A DNA stretch of 43,236 nt. Origin: Promethearchaeota archaeon. Its GTDB lineage: Archaea > Asgardarchaeota > Lokiarchaeia > Sigynarchaeales > SOKP01. Shown one piece after another: positions 28,001 through 35,285 of this stretch. Within the stretch, counting starts at the first letter, position 1. The number at the start of each line of letters is the position of its first letter. A program made the position numbers and the translations under genes. The notes beneath the pieces are model-generated. The model did no database searches, was not told the DNA's origin, and saw only the letters and a program-made list of their open reading frames with translations. Location of the stretch: positions 1-43,236 of the forward strand of contig JAEOTJ010000413.1 of NCBI GenBank assembly GCA_016839905.1, written 5' to 3'.

Positions 28001-30456
28001 CTCATTAATTCTGCAGGTATGTCTACGCAATACAATCGGATATTCTCATTATCTAACCCTGCAGAAGCATTAATCGCTTGGATGAGATTTATTTCTTCTG
28101 TTGTTAGTCCTGATGAAGCCAGAAGGTCACTCATTGCAATCGTAAAATTATCTGGAAGGCCTCTTCTAAACATTGAATCATAGTATTCACCTTCATCCAT
28201 CATTTGAGCCAAGAATATCTTAACTTCTTCCTCACAACATCCAATTATAGTAGGTACTTTAATATAATCTCCCGAATTTAATTTTTCAAGTGCATCCTCA
28301 GCAACAACATATCCATCTCCAAACATGCTTGGAATGGACATTACACCCTCTAATCCTGCTTCTGCAGATTGGTTTTTACGACATTCGAAGAGATCTACCA
28401 TATCGGCGTTCATAAGCCAACTTCTAAAATTTTGTCCATCTCCCCATAATATCTCATCATCAACCATATCACATGCTTCATCTTCATCCATTGCTGTACC
28501 ATTATAAACTAAATATTGTGCGCATATGGTTTCAACTGGCATAATTCCTTCATCCATCTCTGTTGATAGCAATCCTCCGCTCTGAATAACCGCTCTGTGA
28601 AAGAGAGGATCTCCCACATCAAAATATGCTTGTTTTAAATAAGGGGATGTGAGGAGCGAATAAATATTCCAGCCTCCCGCGCCTTGACCAGCGATTGTTA
28701 TTCTATCTTCATCTCCACCAAAATTTTCTATGTTATGTTTTACAAATTTAAGTGCATGTATAATGTCTAGTATAGCAAAGTTCCCAGAATTATCTAGAGG
28801 ATCCCATTCAGGAGTCTCAGGATTACCTTCCTCTCCAAAAGCCCAATGATACATCCAGCCTACTATCTCCAACCTATAGTTAATTGAGACAACAATACAG
28901 TTTGCATTGTTTGCCAAGTTTTCACCATGATACATTGGCCAATTAGCTTGTCCAACCACGTTTCCACCACCATGAATCCATAAATATACGGGAAGATTAC
29001 TGGGCAGACTTCCATCTTCTTGTTTTGGCGTCCAGACGTTCAAATATAGACAATCCTCGCTTCCAATTACATTAGTGTTCAGTATATCCTCTTCATTAGT
29101 AGTACCCATCCAATTAGCAAATTGCATGCAAGGTTCAGAGAACTCCGTTGTCATGCGTATCCCACTCCAGGGATCTGGATCTTGTGGTGATCTCCATCTT
29201 AATGATCCAATGGGTGGTTTTGCATAAGGAACACCAAGCCAAGAATAAGTATCATCATCCCATTCTTTACCTTTCACAGTTCCATATAAAGTATCTACTT
29301 CTAAAGGTTCTTCTTTAATGGTGTAAAATCTACCTGGATCTTTTTGGTTATTATATTCCGTGGCAATCCAATCTGCGGAACGAGCTCCCGTAGAGATGCG
29401 AATCTCATCCATCTTACCATACCAAGTATTGCCCCCTGTTCCACCACTTTGACCAATCATTAAAGGATTATCATTATCTTGTACGGGTGTAATTGAAACA
29501 TTGCCCCTTGATACACCATCTCTATAGGCCGTAACATTCGTTCCATCATAAACGATAGTAACTTGATGCCAATCCCCCGTAGACCAAGAGGTTGTGAAAT
29601 TTTGTATTTGGGTGGGGTTACTATCGCTTCCTAATATTTCAATACTATCATCATCATCATCAACTAGACTTACTGACCAACCATCAGAATCAGACCAAAG
29701 CTCTTTTTTATCGAATATTCTATTAGATTCATTGTAGGTTGTTCCAGGAACGTACCCCGGCATTACTTGTACCCATGCTTGGACCGTGAAATTACTCCCA
29801 AGATCCAAGCTACTTGAATCTGGTATGTAGAAATCATCAGTAACATCATTAAATTCAAACCCGTTACCAATCTGACTGTTAACTTGATCGTCTGTTTCCA
29901 TGCTTGCGTCAGAAGTCCCGTCATTATCATAGGATGTGGAATCATTTATTGTTCCAGAAGGATCCTCAGACAAGTGCCAAACACCCTTATAATTAGAGTT
30001 CCATACACTTTCAGGATTCTGTTGGGATGACATTGTGGAATTTCCATAATACATCCTTATCACTGTATCAGTTGAACAGGATAAGGAAGGAACATTAATC
30101 CAAGCCTCTAATTGAGCATGGGTGCTATTATAGGTCCTATTAAATCGCTCAATCTCGTGGAATAACTGTTGTCCGCCAATAAAAAACCCAATGTCATCTC
30201 CATCTGCCTGACAATTATCATGCAAGTCAGAGTCAAATAAGGAGATTAATAGGGGAAAATTCAAGAGATCGCTTGTTCCTGAGACTTTAGAATGATTAAT
30301 TGTAATATTTTTTTGAAATGTAAAAAAAGATGGGGAACTTGCGATTAACTCGTAATTTTCGTTGAATAACTCTTCTGATACATTAAGAACATTTGTTTTT
30401 TGATTAGAAAAATTACTAGATAAGATCACGCTAAAAATAAGCATTGCAAGGAACAT
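25072..30456 (-). CDS. giant membrane protein: LamG + cholinesterase-like pseudo-esterase + Ig repeats + B-box-like zinc finger
   Basis: 1794 residues from the ATG, probably ~12 longer (see start site at 30487-30492). A signal peptide opens it. Residues ~45-150 are DUF2341-like and ~150-375 LamG/concanavalin-like (WHQVTIVYDGTNVTAYRDG). Residues ~388-930 form a type-B carboxylesterase: EDCLYLNV (467-474), oxyanion HGGG (495-498), Glu744 in GCCEEEVKIF and His847 in SHGMDLPFIFG. The nucleophile elbow reads AGQGAGG, with Gly592 where Ser is needed, so hydrolysis is unlikely. Ig/cadherin-like repeats follow, then an Ile-rich membrane helix near ~1525-1545. A cytosolic tail carries a B-box-like finger (C1651/H1654, C1665/C1668, C1673/C1676, C1687/C1690). 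The outside should be the ester-fold side. The best parallel is neuroligin-type cholinesterase-like adhesion proteins; convergence rather than homology is possible. Numbering is from the ATG. Confidence 0.8.
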   Translation of the reverse strand: MFLAMLIFSVILSSNFSNQKTNVLNVSEELFNENYELIASSPSFFTFQKNITINHSKVSGTSDLLNFPLLISLFDSDLHDNCQADGDDIGFFIGGQQLFHEIERFNRTYNSTHAQLEAWINVPSLSCSTDTVIRMYYGNSTMSSQQNPESVWNSNYKGVWHLSEDPSGTINDSTSYDNDGTSDASMETDDQVNSQIGNGFEFNDVTDDFYIPDSSSLDLGSNFTVQAWVQVMPGYVPGTTYNESNRIFDKKELWSDSDGWSVSLVDDDDDSIEILGSDSNPTQIQNFTTSWSTGDWHQVTIVYDGTNVTAYRDGVSRGNVSITPVQDNDNPLMIGQSGGTGGNTWYGKMDEIRISTGARSADWIATEYNNQKDPGRFYTIKEEPLEVDTLYGTVKGKEWDDDTYSWLGVPYAKPPIGSLRWRSPQDPDPWSGIRMTTEFSEPCMQFANWMGTTNEEDILNTNVIGSEDCLYLNVWTPKQEDGSLPSNLPVYLWIHGGGNVVGQANWPMYHGENLANNANCIVVSINYRLEIVGWMYHWAFGEEGNPETPEWDPLDNSGNFAILDIIHALKFVKHNIENFGGDEDRITIAGQGAGGWNIYSLLTSPYLKQAYFDVGDPLFHRAVIQSGGLLSTEMDEGIMPVETICAQYLVYNGTAMDEDEACDMVDDEILWGDGQNFRSWLMNADMVDLFECRKNQSAEAGLEGVMSIPSMFGDGYVVAEDALEKLNSGDYIKVPTIIGCCEEEVKIFLAQMMDEGEYYDSMFRRGLPDNFTIAMSDLLASSGLTTEEINLIQAINASAGLDNENIRLYCVDIPAELMSQHRDDVFTYMFCWKAMPYPLNDSIGASHGMDLPFIFGNIAAHEAWPVNSTAWTPENEPGRIALSNKMIEHWSNFIYYGDPGGFWHPWKDPARYRMIFNATFTEDVSYCIWVSIDEVHIHINNPIDNQVFKDPPSFDIYFTPPYTINQQYTVGSYGPYSTDGTDTIDSTVWSYQPDGNVLLNFSADDGAGNSTYSIVTVIKDTIDPSISITSPTNSQIYSSSPPSYSISITENNLNETWYLVGGSPTKYFITGSPSGTIDSGAWAAGDQQGTITLTFYANDHAGNEGYDSVDIIRDTQVPIITINSPTFLDIYGAIPPDYQIDITETNTIVSRWYTINNSENIYFTPLSGTIDSDKWIGVSDGSVNLTFYAEDVVGNVGSVSTIVNKNTPPTWIEVPSDQTIKFGDSFSYNVNATDTSGIDHYSINASSTFNIDSSGVITNITQLLVGVYWVNVSAFDASNNYCDVQFKIIVQDLSAPTWIQEPETQIVKYGLDILYDVNATDLFGIDHYWINDTSKFKINETSGVIQNKIVLDCGEYWLEVRAYDLGLLYCSAIFKIIIHEHGSPEYLSAGINAREINPIDTNKYRVNFSFNLTRDTIVVYYSSILNPSALNLDDDLLFIEVFLNETNNLKELNITIEYLGLRDLEKLKGWWFNSSANAWEELSLMINGNNFTISVKHASIFALSGIEKQTGGLDDDSENGEGEGESIIIIIIIIIISGSVAGIARGTIHNIKSKKKERSIEEKPMLHSEFESEDESGLSNAALEARRKRERLMQINVPPSQIIDKRERELSQIPKPTKKSLPIRRALNKDEMEELAQTEEEIYVKKESVICLVHRGEIHESIYRCRQCQSFYCNRCAKVLKMKGENCWSCGSEINLPISDAEKAEFLGKNSISIIAEILEDDDYLKHYIRSDKSYEEMPGIMDYIFSVLDSEELNRIDLLNLNINEKKQFIMDIITLEAKERKQLIDDMLKFEK

Positions 30457-30486
30457 TAAAATAGACTTTTTTTTATATTTTCTAAA

Positions 30487-30505
30487 GATAATCTAACATC
30501 ACCTC
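30487..30505 (-). promoter_or_regulatory. strong Shine-Dalgarno before a probable AUU/AUC start
   Basis: A perfect GAGGTGAT (30505-30498) complements the usual 16S 3' end. Five bases later stands ATT (30492-30490), then ATC, in frame with the giant gene and after an in-frame TAG. The nearest ATG is 41 bases further on. The extra residues RKYKKK would supply the basic n-region that the signal peptide otherwise lacks. Confidence 0.5.
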
Positions 30506-30794
30506 ATTTTGGTTGCCCTCATAGAATTGAAAATGAAATATATAATCTGATATAAATATTTCTAATACTCTTAAACTCAAAAAGATAAAATTCTTGAAGA
30601 TAATTCTTTGATAACGATTATTTGATTCTTTAATTAGCTTCATAATCCAAACATTTAATTATTTCATTTTTTTTTAAAAAGTACATATTTATCAATCATA
30701 ACTTAATTTATAAACCAATTAGGAATAATTTTGAAATTGGTATAAATGTGAAATTTGAAAAATGAGAACTAATATAATCTTAAAAAGTTAATCA
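30506..30794. other. 289-bp AT-rich intergenic stretch
   Basis: Very AT-rich. On the minus strand, TATATATTTC- and AATATTTATAT-like elements at ~30535-30565 could form the promoter of the giant gene, some 35-65 bases before its Shine-Dalgarno. No RNA gene, repeat or convincing ORF was seen. Confidence 0.3.
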
Positions 30795-31466
30795 CTATCT
30801 ATTTACTTGTTTTAAAACTTTTAATGATTTATTATAGATGTCATGATTAAATATAAAATATTTTTTGTTCTTAGTAACGTTTTTTTTTAAGATATTCAAA
30901 TTTTCTAGAATATCTAAATATTTTTTTGTAGTGTTGAAATTCATTTTTAGAATTTGGGTTATTTCAGTCGCTGTAATTGGAGATTGATTACTCTGAACCA
31001 ATTCAATAATTTTTTTAGCTTTCTTATGTCTTAAATAGAATTGAAACTCATCAAAATCTGGATCTTGATCAAATTTAAAATATGCTTTTTGATTACCAAT
31101 TTTTTTTGCTCTTACACAGTCAAATTTTTCTAAAAATTTTAAATGCCATGTTATTATATGACCTCCTATATTTAAAGCACTCATTATGCCATTAATATTT
31201 ACACCAGGATTTTGAGTTATGTATTGAAAGATCTCACTTCTTTTTTGCGTTTTTAAAATATTTTGCTTTACTATTTTTTTTCCAATAACGATAATTTTTC
31301 TATCAATCAATGATTTTATATATTTCTCAATTCCTCTTTTATTAATATTCAAGTTGTTTTTTATTTGACCAAAAATATACTTTACAAGTTCGGGAATACT
31401 AAAGAATGCTTTTTTCTTAAGATATTCAATAATATGGTTATATATGGTATCTTCAATTGCATTCAC
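30795..31466 (-). CDS. double winged-helix transcription regulator
   Basis: A 223-residue basic protein starting at GTG behind GAGGCA. A first wHTH at ~70-135 (RSEIFQYITQNPGVNINGIMSALNIGGHIITWHLKFLEKF) has the shape of ArsR/MarR-like DNA-binding domains, with recognition helix GHIITWHLKFL. A second wHTH-like unit lies at ~150-220 (AKKIIELVQSNQSPITATEITQILKMNFNTTKKYLDILENL). The N-terminal ~65 residues look like another degenerate helical unit. This layout is common in archaeal regulators without a known ligand. It is divergent from thiC across a 325-bp gap, so it might control thiC or itself. Confidence 0.7.
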   Translation of the reverse strand: MNAIEDTIYNHIIEYLKKKAFFSIPELVKYIFGQIKNNLNINKRGIEKYIKSLIDRKIIVIGKKIVKQNILKTQKRSEIFQYITQNPGVNINGIMSALNIGGHIITWHLKFLEKFDCVRAKKIGNQKAYFKFDQDPDFDEFQFYLRHKKAKKIIELVQSNQSPITATEITQILKMNFNTTKKYLDILENLNILKKNVTKNKKYFIFNHDIYNKSLKVLKQVNR

Positions 31467-31791
31467 TTTTTTTGCCTCAAACTGATTATTAAAGAAACTT
31501 TAATTATCTCTACTTATATATTTATTCTTTATTTAAAAATTTTAATTCTTTTCATAATTGAATGAACAATCAAAAATACTATTTTAAGAATGATGACTAA
31601 ATTTTTTAATAGCTTCAATCCCTTATTTATTCTGATCGTGGTGACACATGTTTAGATTTTTCCAATTTTTTTACAACTATAGACTACACAAAATATTATA
31701 ATGATTTCATAATTATTTTGTATAGAATAGATACTGTTAAAAATAACGTTCTGCATATAAAATTTAAAACACCCATATAAGGTCAATATTC
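31467..31791. other. divergent intergenic region between the regulator and thiC
   Basis: 325 bases between two divergent genes. A short inverted element, GTGGTGACAC at ~31639-31648, could be a protein site. I found no conserved TPP-riboswitch core. The candidate TATA box for thiC is listed separately. Confidence 0.3.
31753..31762 (+). promoter_or_regulatory. candidate TATA box of thiC
   Basis: CATATAAAAT lies about 30-39 bases before the TTG start. That implies a very short leader, common in archaea. Only the sequence form and spacing support it; the region is AT-rich enough that a chance match is possible. Confidence 0.35.
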
Positions 31792-33108
31792 TTGCCGACA
31801 TTAATGAAAAGCGCTAGAAATGGTAATATTACCAAGGAAATGGAGATTGTAGCAAGAGAAGAACATGTTGATGTAGATTTTATAAGAAAGAGTCTGGCGA
31901 AAGGAAGAATTATCATTCCCAAATCAAGCAAGCGGGAATTAGAAACTCCAATTGGTATTGGAGAGGGCCTAACTGTAAAAATCAATGCTAATGTCGGTTC
32001 AAGCAAGAGAGTATTCGATATTAAAAATGAAATCGAAAAAGCTAAAATTGCCGTAAAGTATGGTGCCGACACGGTAATGGATTTAAGCACCGGTATAAGT
32101 GAAGAAGATGTTAGGAGTATAAGGAGAAAAATTTTAAAGGAGATAAATGTCCCCATAGGAACGGTGCCAATTTACCAATCTGCTCTAAGGGCTATAGAAA
32201 AGAAAGGAGCCATCATTGATTTTGCCGAGGATGACTTGTTTAATGTTATTGAGGAACAAGCTAAAGATGGAGTAGATTTTTTTACAATTCATTCAGGTGT
32301 AACGAGAGATATTGTAAATTATTTAAAGGAACATCCCCGAACTATGGGTATAATTTCAAGAGGTGGGACATTTTTGGCAGCATGGATATTAGAGAATGAT
32401 TTGGAAAATCCATTTAATCGTCGATATGATTATCTTCTTGAAATGGCGAAGGAATATGATTTTACTCTATCTTTAGGAGATGGCCTTAGACCTGGATGTA
32501 TTTTTGATTCAACTGATTATGCTCAGGTTCAAGAATTACTAGAAATTTCCAAGTTAGTAAAAAGAGCGTGGGCTGTTGATGTACAAGTAATGGTTGAAGG
32601 TCCCGGACATATTCCTGCAAATGAAATAGAAAGAAATATTAAGATGCAGAAATCAGTATGCGATGGAGCTCCTTTTTATGTTTTAGGTCCTCTTGTTACG
32701 GATATTGCACCGGGATATGATGAATTGGTAAGTGCAATTGGAAGTACAATTGCTGGTTTAGCAGGAGCAGATTATTTATGTTACGTGACTCCGTCTGAGC
32801 ATTTAGGGCTACCAAATAAAGAAGAAGTTAAAAGAGGCGTAATAGCCTCTAAAATTGCGGCTCATGCCGTTAATATCGCAAGATACGGTAAAAAAGCATC
32901 AGATTGGGACTATAAAATGGATGTAGCACGAAAAAACTTGGACTGGGAGGGAATGATAAATAATGCAATTGATCCAGAAACGGCTAGAGATATACATTTA
33001 AGAGACGGAAGTTCTATGAAGGAAAAAGAATGTTCCATGTGCGGAGAGTTCTGTGCTATTAAAATCTTAAAAGACGCAATGGAAGCTAAAAAAAAAGCAG
33101 AAAAATAA
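31792..33108 (+). CDS. thiC: phosphomethylpyrimidine synthase
   Basis: Radical-SAM enzyme converting aminoimidazole ribotide to HMP-phosphate, the pyrimidine branch of thiamine synthesis. At 438 residues it is of archaeal ThiC length, with diagnostic MDLSTG, SRGGTFLAAWIL, LSLGDGLRPGC, MVEGPGHIP and YVTPSEHLGLP. The C-terminal CSMCGEFCAIK (C-x2-C-x4-C) binds the 4Fe-4S cluster. The start is TTG giving MPTLMKSARNG, which matches the M-T-L beginning of archaeal homologs; an in-frame ATG at 31804 is the alternative. It is convergent with thiDN, the next gene in the pathway, with only ten bases between the stops, so they are not one operon. Confidence 0.95.
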   Translation: MPTLMKSARNGNITKEMEIVAREEHVDVDFIRKSLAKGRIIIPKSSKRELETPIGIGEGLTVKINANVGSSKRVFDIKNEIEKAKIAVKYGADTVMDLSTGISEEDVRSIRRKILKEINVPIGTVPIYQSALRAIEKKGAIIDFAEDDLFNVIEEQAKDGVDFFTIHSGVTRDIVNYLKEHPRTMGIISRGGTFLAAWILENDLENPFNRRYDYLLEMAKEYDFTLSLGDGLRPGCIFDSTDYAQVQELLEISKLVKRAWAVDVQVMVEGPGHIPANEIERNIKMQKSVCDGAPFYVLGPLVTDIAPGYDELVSAIGSTIAGLAGADYLCYVTPSEHLGLPNKEEVKRGVIASKIAAHAVNIARYGKKASDWDYKMDVARKNLDWEGMINNAIDPETARDIHLRDGSSMKEKECSMCGEFCAIKILKDAMEAKKKAEK

Positions 33109-33118
33109 AAATCTCTAA

Positions 33119-34516
33119 CTATTCAATTAAATTAATTATTTTCTTGAGTTTTTTAATAATATCTTTTGAATTTGTTCCAAATAATCTAATCATTGGTTCT
33201 TTTCCTACTGAACCTTTATCCCATATTATATCAGGAACTCTTCCAGATTTATCTACACATTCTTTTATTAACCATTGCATTGTTGAGAATTCCTTTTTTT
33301 TAACCTCTTCTGGTTGAGATTCTCTAATTATTTCTTGCAAGTCCAAGTCCGTGTTTTTTTTAATAGCTTTAATTATTTCAGGGATATATTTCAAGTTCAT
33401 TACAAAATTAATTGAATTATCATACTTTTTAGCAGCAAGTAATAAGCGTGCGGTATGATCAGAAACATCAAATTTAATATTTCCTAAAGCTTGAGGAAAT
33501 CCGCTAATTATGGTGATCCTTCCCTCAATTGCAGCGACATCACTTTTAGACTTGGCATCAAGAGTAGAACCAGAAATATTCATGCGGACTTCAGGTATTA
33601 AACTACTAAACTTTTTAATCTCAAATATGAAATTGTAAATTTCCTTAATTTGATTAATGACATTCCGTTTTGCATCAGAAATCGTCAAGTCTAGCATCTT
33701 ACCTTGGTCAGGAAATTCTATAAAATTATGGTATTGAAATTTTTCATTAAAAAATGTCTCGGCTAAATCAATTGAGTTCTCAATGGAATGTCCTAATGCT
33801 AAATATGCGGCTATAGCTGAAGAAAACACGCATCCCGTTCCGTGAATGTTATCTTTTAATATCAATCTATATTTATTATGAGTTTTAAAAACCTCATGGA
33901 AATCATTATCCGATTTTTTATTAATCAAAGATAAATCAAAAAATCCCTCATCCTCAATTTCCACGCTTTTTATGATTACGGCTTTTTCTTCATCTTTTCC
34001 ACCATGCATTTTCGTTAGGATAATTGAAGCAACTTCTTTAAATTCATTCATTGTATAGGATTTATCATCTTTAATTTCCTTGTTAGAATAAAAAAATGCT
34101 TCACAAATATTAGGAGTAAGAATTTTAACACTTGGAAATAATTTTTTCTCAATTTCTAATTCTAAATCTTCGCTAGAAAGCCTTCTACCTGCACTAGATA
34201 TTGTCACGGGGTCTAAAACAACAAATAACTCATATTTCTTAATATAATCAATAATAATATTTAGTGCCTTAATATCGGGAATCATACCAATCTTAACATA
34301 TTTTACGGGATAAGCACTTAAAATTACTTCTAATTGCTTTTCTAATTCATCCGATAATGATTTGTATCCATGAAATTCTGTGGCAGTTTGATATGTAATT
34401 GCAGTGATTACAGAAAAAGGATGAACTCCACACCTATCAATTGTTCTAATGTCTACTTGAACTCCTGCTCCAGAAGTTGGATCTGATCCTGCAATTACTA
34501 AACAAATAGGTTTCAT
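33119..34516 (-). CDS. thiDN: bifunctional HMP(-P) kinase / thiamine-phosphate synthase
   Basis: ThiD part at residues 1-~265: the N-terminal CLVIAGSDPTSGAGVQVDI is the ribokinase-fold substrate motif, and KDNIHGTGCVFSSAIAAYLA (~222-241) carries the anion-hole GTGC of HMP kinases. ThiN part from ~290 to 465: RMNISGSTLDAKSKSDVAAI and ISGFPQALGNIKF form the archaeal thiamine-phosphate synthase that replaces ThiE, and PDIIWDKGSVGKEPMIRLFG is a late motif. The two activities phosphorylate HMP-P and join it to the thiazole phosphate. Length and fusion order equal those of archaeal ThiDN proteins. The thiazole-branch genes are not in the window. Confidence 0.92.
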   Translation of the reverse strand: MKPICLVIAGSDPTSGAGVQVDIRTIDRCGVHPFSVITAITYQTATEFHGYKSLSDELEKQLEVILSAYPVKYVKIGMIPDIKALNIIIDYIKKYELFVVLDPVTISSAGRRLSSEDLELEIEKKLFPSVKILTPNICEAFFYSNKEIKDDKSYTMNEFKEVASIILTKMHGGKDEEKAVIIKSVEIEDEGFFDLSLINKKSDNDFHEVFKTHNKYRLILKDNIHGTGCVFSSAIAAYLALGHSIENSIDLAETFFNEKFQYHNFIEFPDQGKMLDLTISDAKRNVINQIKEIYNFIFEIKKFSSLIPEVRMNISGSTLDAKSKSDVAAIEGRITIISGFPQALGNIKFDVSDHTARLLLAAKKYDNSINFVMNLKYIPEIIKAIKKNTDLDLQEIIRESQPEEVKKKEFSTMQWLIKECVDKSGRVPDIIWDKGSVGKEPMIRLFGTNSKDIIKKLKKIINLIE

Positions 34517-34544
34517 TTTTTAAAAAAAAGAATTTTTAAAATAA

Positions 34545-35120
34545 TTATTTAATGCGGTCATAAGCCCATTTAGCCTTATCATCTAAACCTAAGGCTTCAT
34601 ATGCTTTGCCTAAATATAAAAAGGCATCGGGAAATTCAAAATTATGTTCTTTTACTAATTTAAATAAACTACTAATTGCTAAATCAAATCTTTCCCTTAG
34701 AATATTTATTTTACCCCTTAAAAATAATATATTTTGAGTTTTAAACGATGATAATTTACCATCTTCTAAAGCTTCGAGCCTTTCTAATGCACCATTATAA
34801 TCTTTTTCCTTTGCCAGATTCTCAATAACTTCAATATTTTTTAAAAATAATATTTCTTCGGTAATTTTTTCAATTTTTTCTATGTTTTCTTGCTTTTGTT
34901 GGCGTTTTATTTCATTTTCTTTAGCCATTTCTTGTTCTTTAATATATGACTGATAATTAGCAATTATTTCAGAAGAATATTCTGTATTACATAATGGACA
35001 TTTCTTAGAATGAGTTATCCATTCTTTTAAACATACATCATGAACTGGATGCTCACCAGGGCATTGCACTAAAACGTCATTCTTGGTGATGTCCATATGG
35101 CATATAAGACAACGTGGCAT
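34545..35120 (-). CDS. RING-H2 finger protein with TPR-like C-terminus
   Basis: Residues 4-44 form a RING-H2 pattern: C4/C7, C20/H24, H27/C30, C41/C44 (C-x2-C-x12-C-x3-H-x2-H-x2-C-x10-C-x2-C). This is the cross-brace zinc arrangement of E3 ubiquitin ligases. A charged coiled-coil follows (~55-100, rich in E, K and Q), then two TPR-like units (ALERLEALEDGKLSS, ILFLRGKINILRERFDLAISS, DAFLYLGKAYEALGLDDKAKWAYD). No signal peptide or membrane helix. Asgard archaea are known to carry ubiquitin-like proteins with E1/E2/RING parts, so an E3-like or adaptor role is plausible. E1/E2 genes are not in the window. It is divergent from the GTPase at 35286. Confidence 0.75.
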   Translation of the reverse strand: MPRCLICHMDITKNDVLVQCPGEHPVHDVCLKEWITHSKKCPLCNTEYSSEIIANYQSYIKEQEMAKENEIKRQQKQENIEKIEKITEEILFLKNIEVIENLAKEKDYNGALERLEALEDGKLSSFKTQNILFLRGKINILRERFDLAISSLFKLVKEHNFEFPDAFLYLGKAYEALGLDDKAKWAYDRIK

Positions 35121-35285
35121 TAGTTTTTGGGGTTTCTTGTTATATATTTATATATTAAGTATTACTTGTAAGCAAAAAAAATATTAAATAAATAATAAAA
35201 ATAACTATTTTTAATTATTTATATATTGTATAATATTAGTTTTTTTTAAGTGTTTATATTAATTTATCTGAGAGTGATTATTCAA
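35121..35285. promoter_or_regulatory. divergent promoter region between RING and GTPase genes
   Basis: The minus side has a TATA-like TATATAAATATATAA run at ~35133-35152, 13-32 bases before the RING start, suggesting a very short leader. The plus side has TTTATATATTG near 35218-35228. Both are by-eye matches in AT-rich DNA. GAGAGTGATT lies just before the ATG at 35286 and is a good ribosome binding site. Confidence 0.35.

Noticed and set aside
25756..28507. several forward-strand ORFs of 60-79 codons inside the giant gene
   Set aside because: They lie opposite a continuous 1794-codon frame, have odd Ile/Asn/Ser composition and no recognisable motif; shadows.
31566..31791. possible TPP riboswitch before thiC
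   Set aside because: A CTGAT is present, but the conserved CTGAGA and the second TPP core motif are not; too little for a call.
31764..32156. hydrophobic 130-codon ORF on the minus strand opposite thiC
   Set aside because: Looks membrane-like, but only because it is antisense to the start of a well-conserved ThiC; no ribosome binding site.
35250..35285. GTG start 12 codons upstream for GTPase copy A
   Set aside because: Copy B and the ribosome binding site both support the ATG at 35286; the upstream residues are hydrophobic filler.
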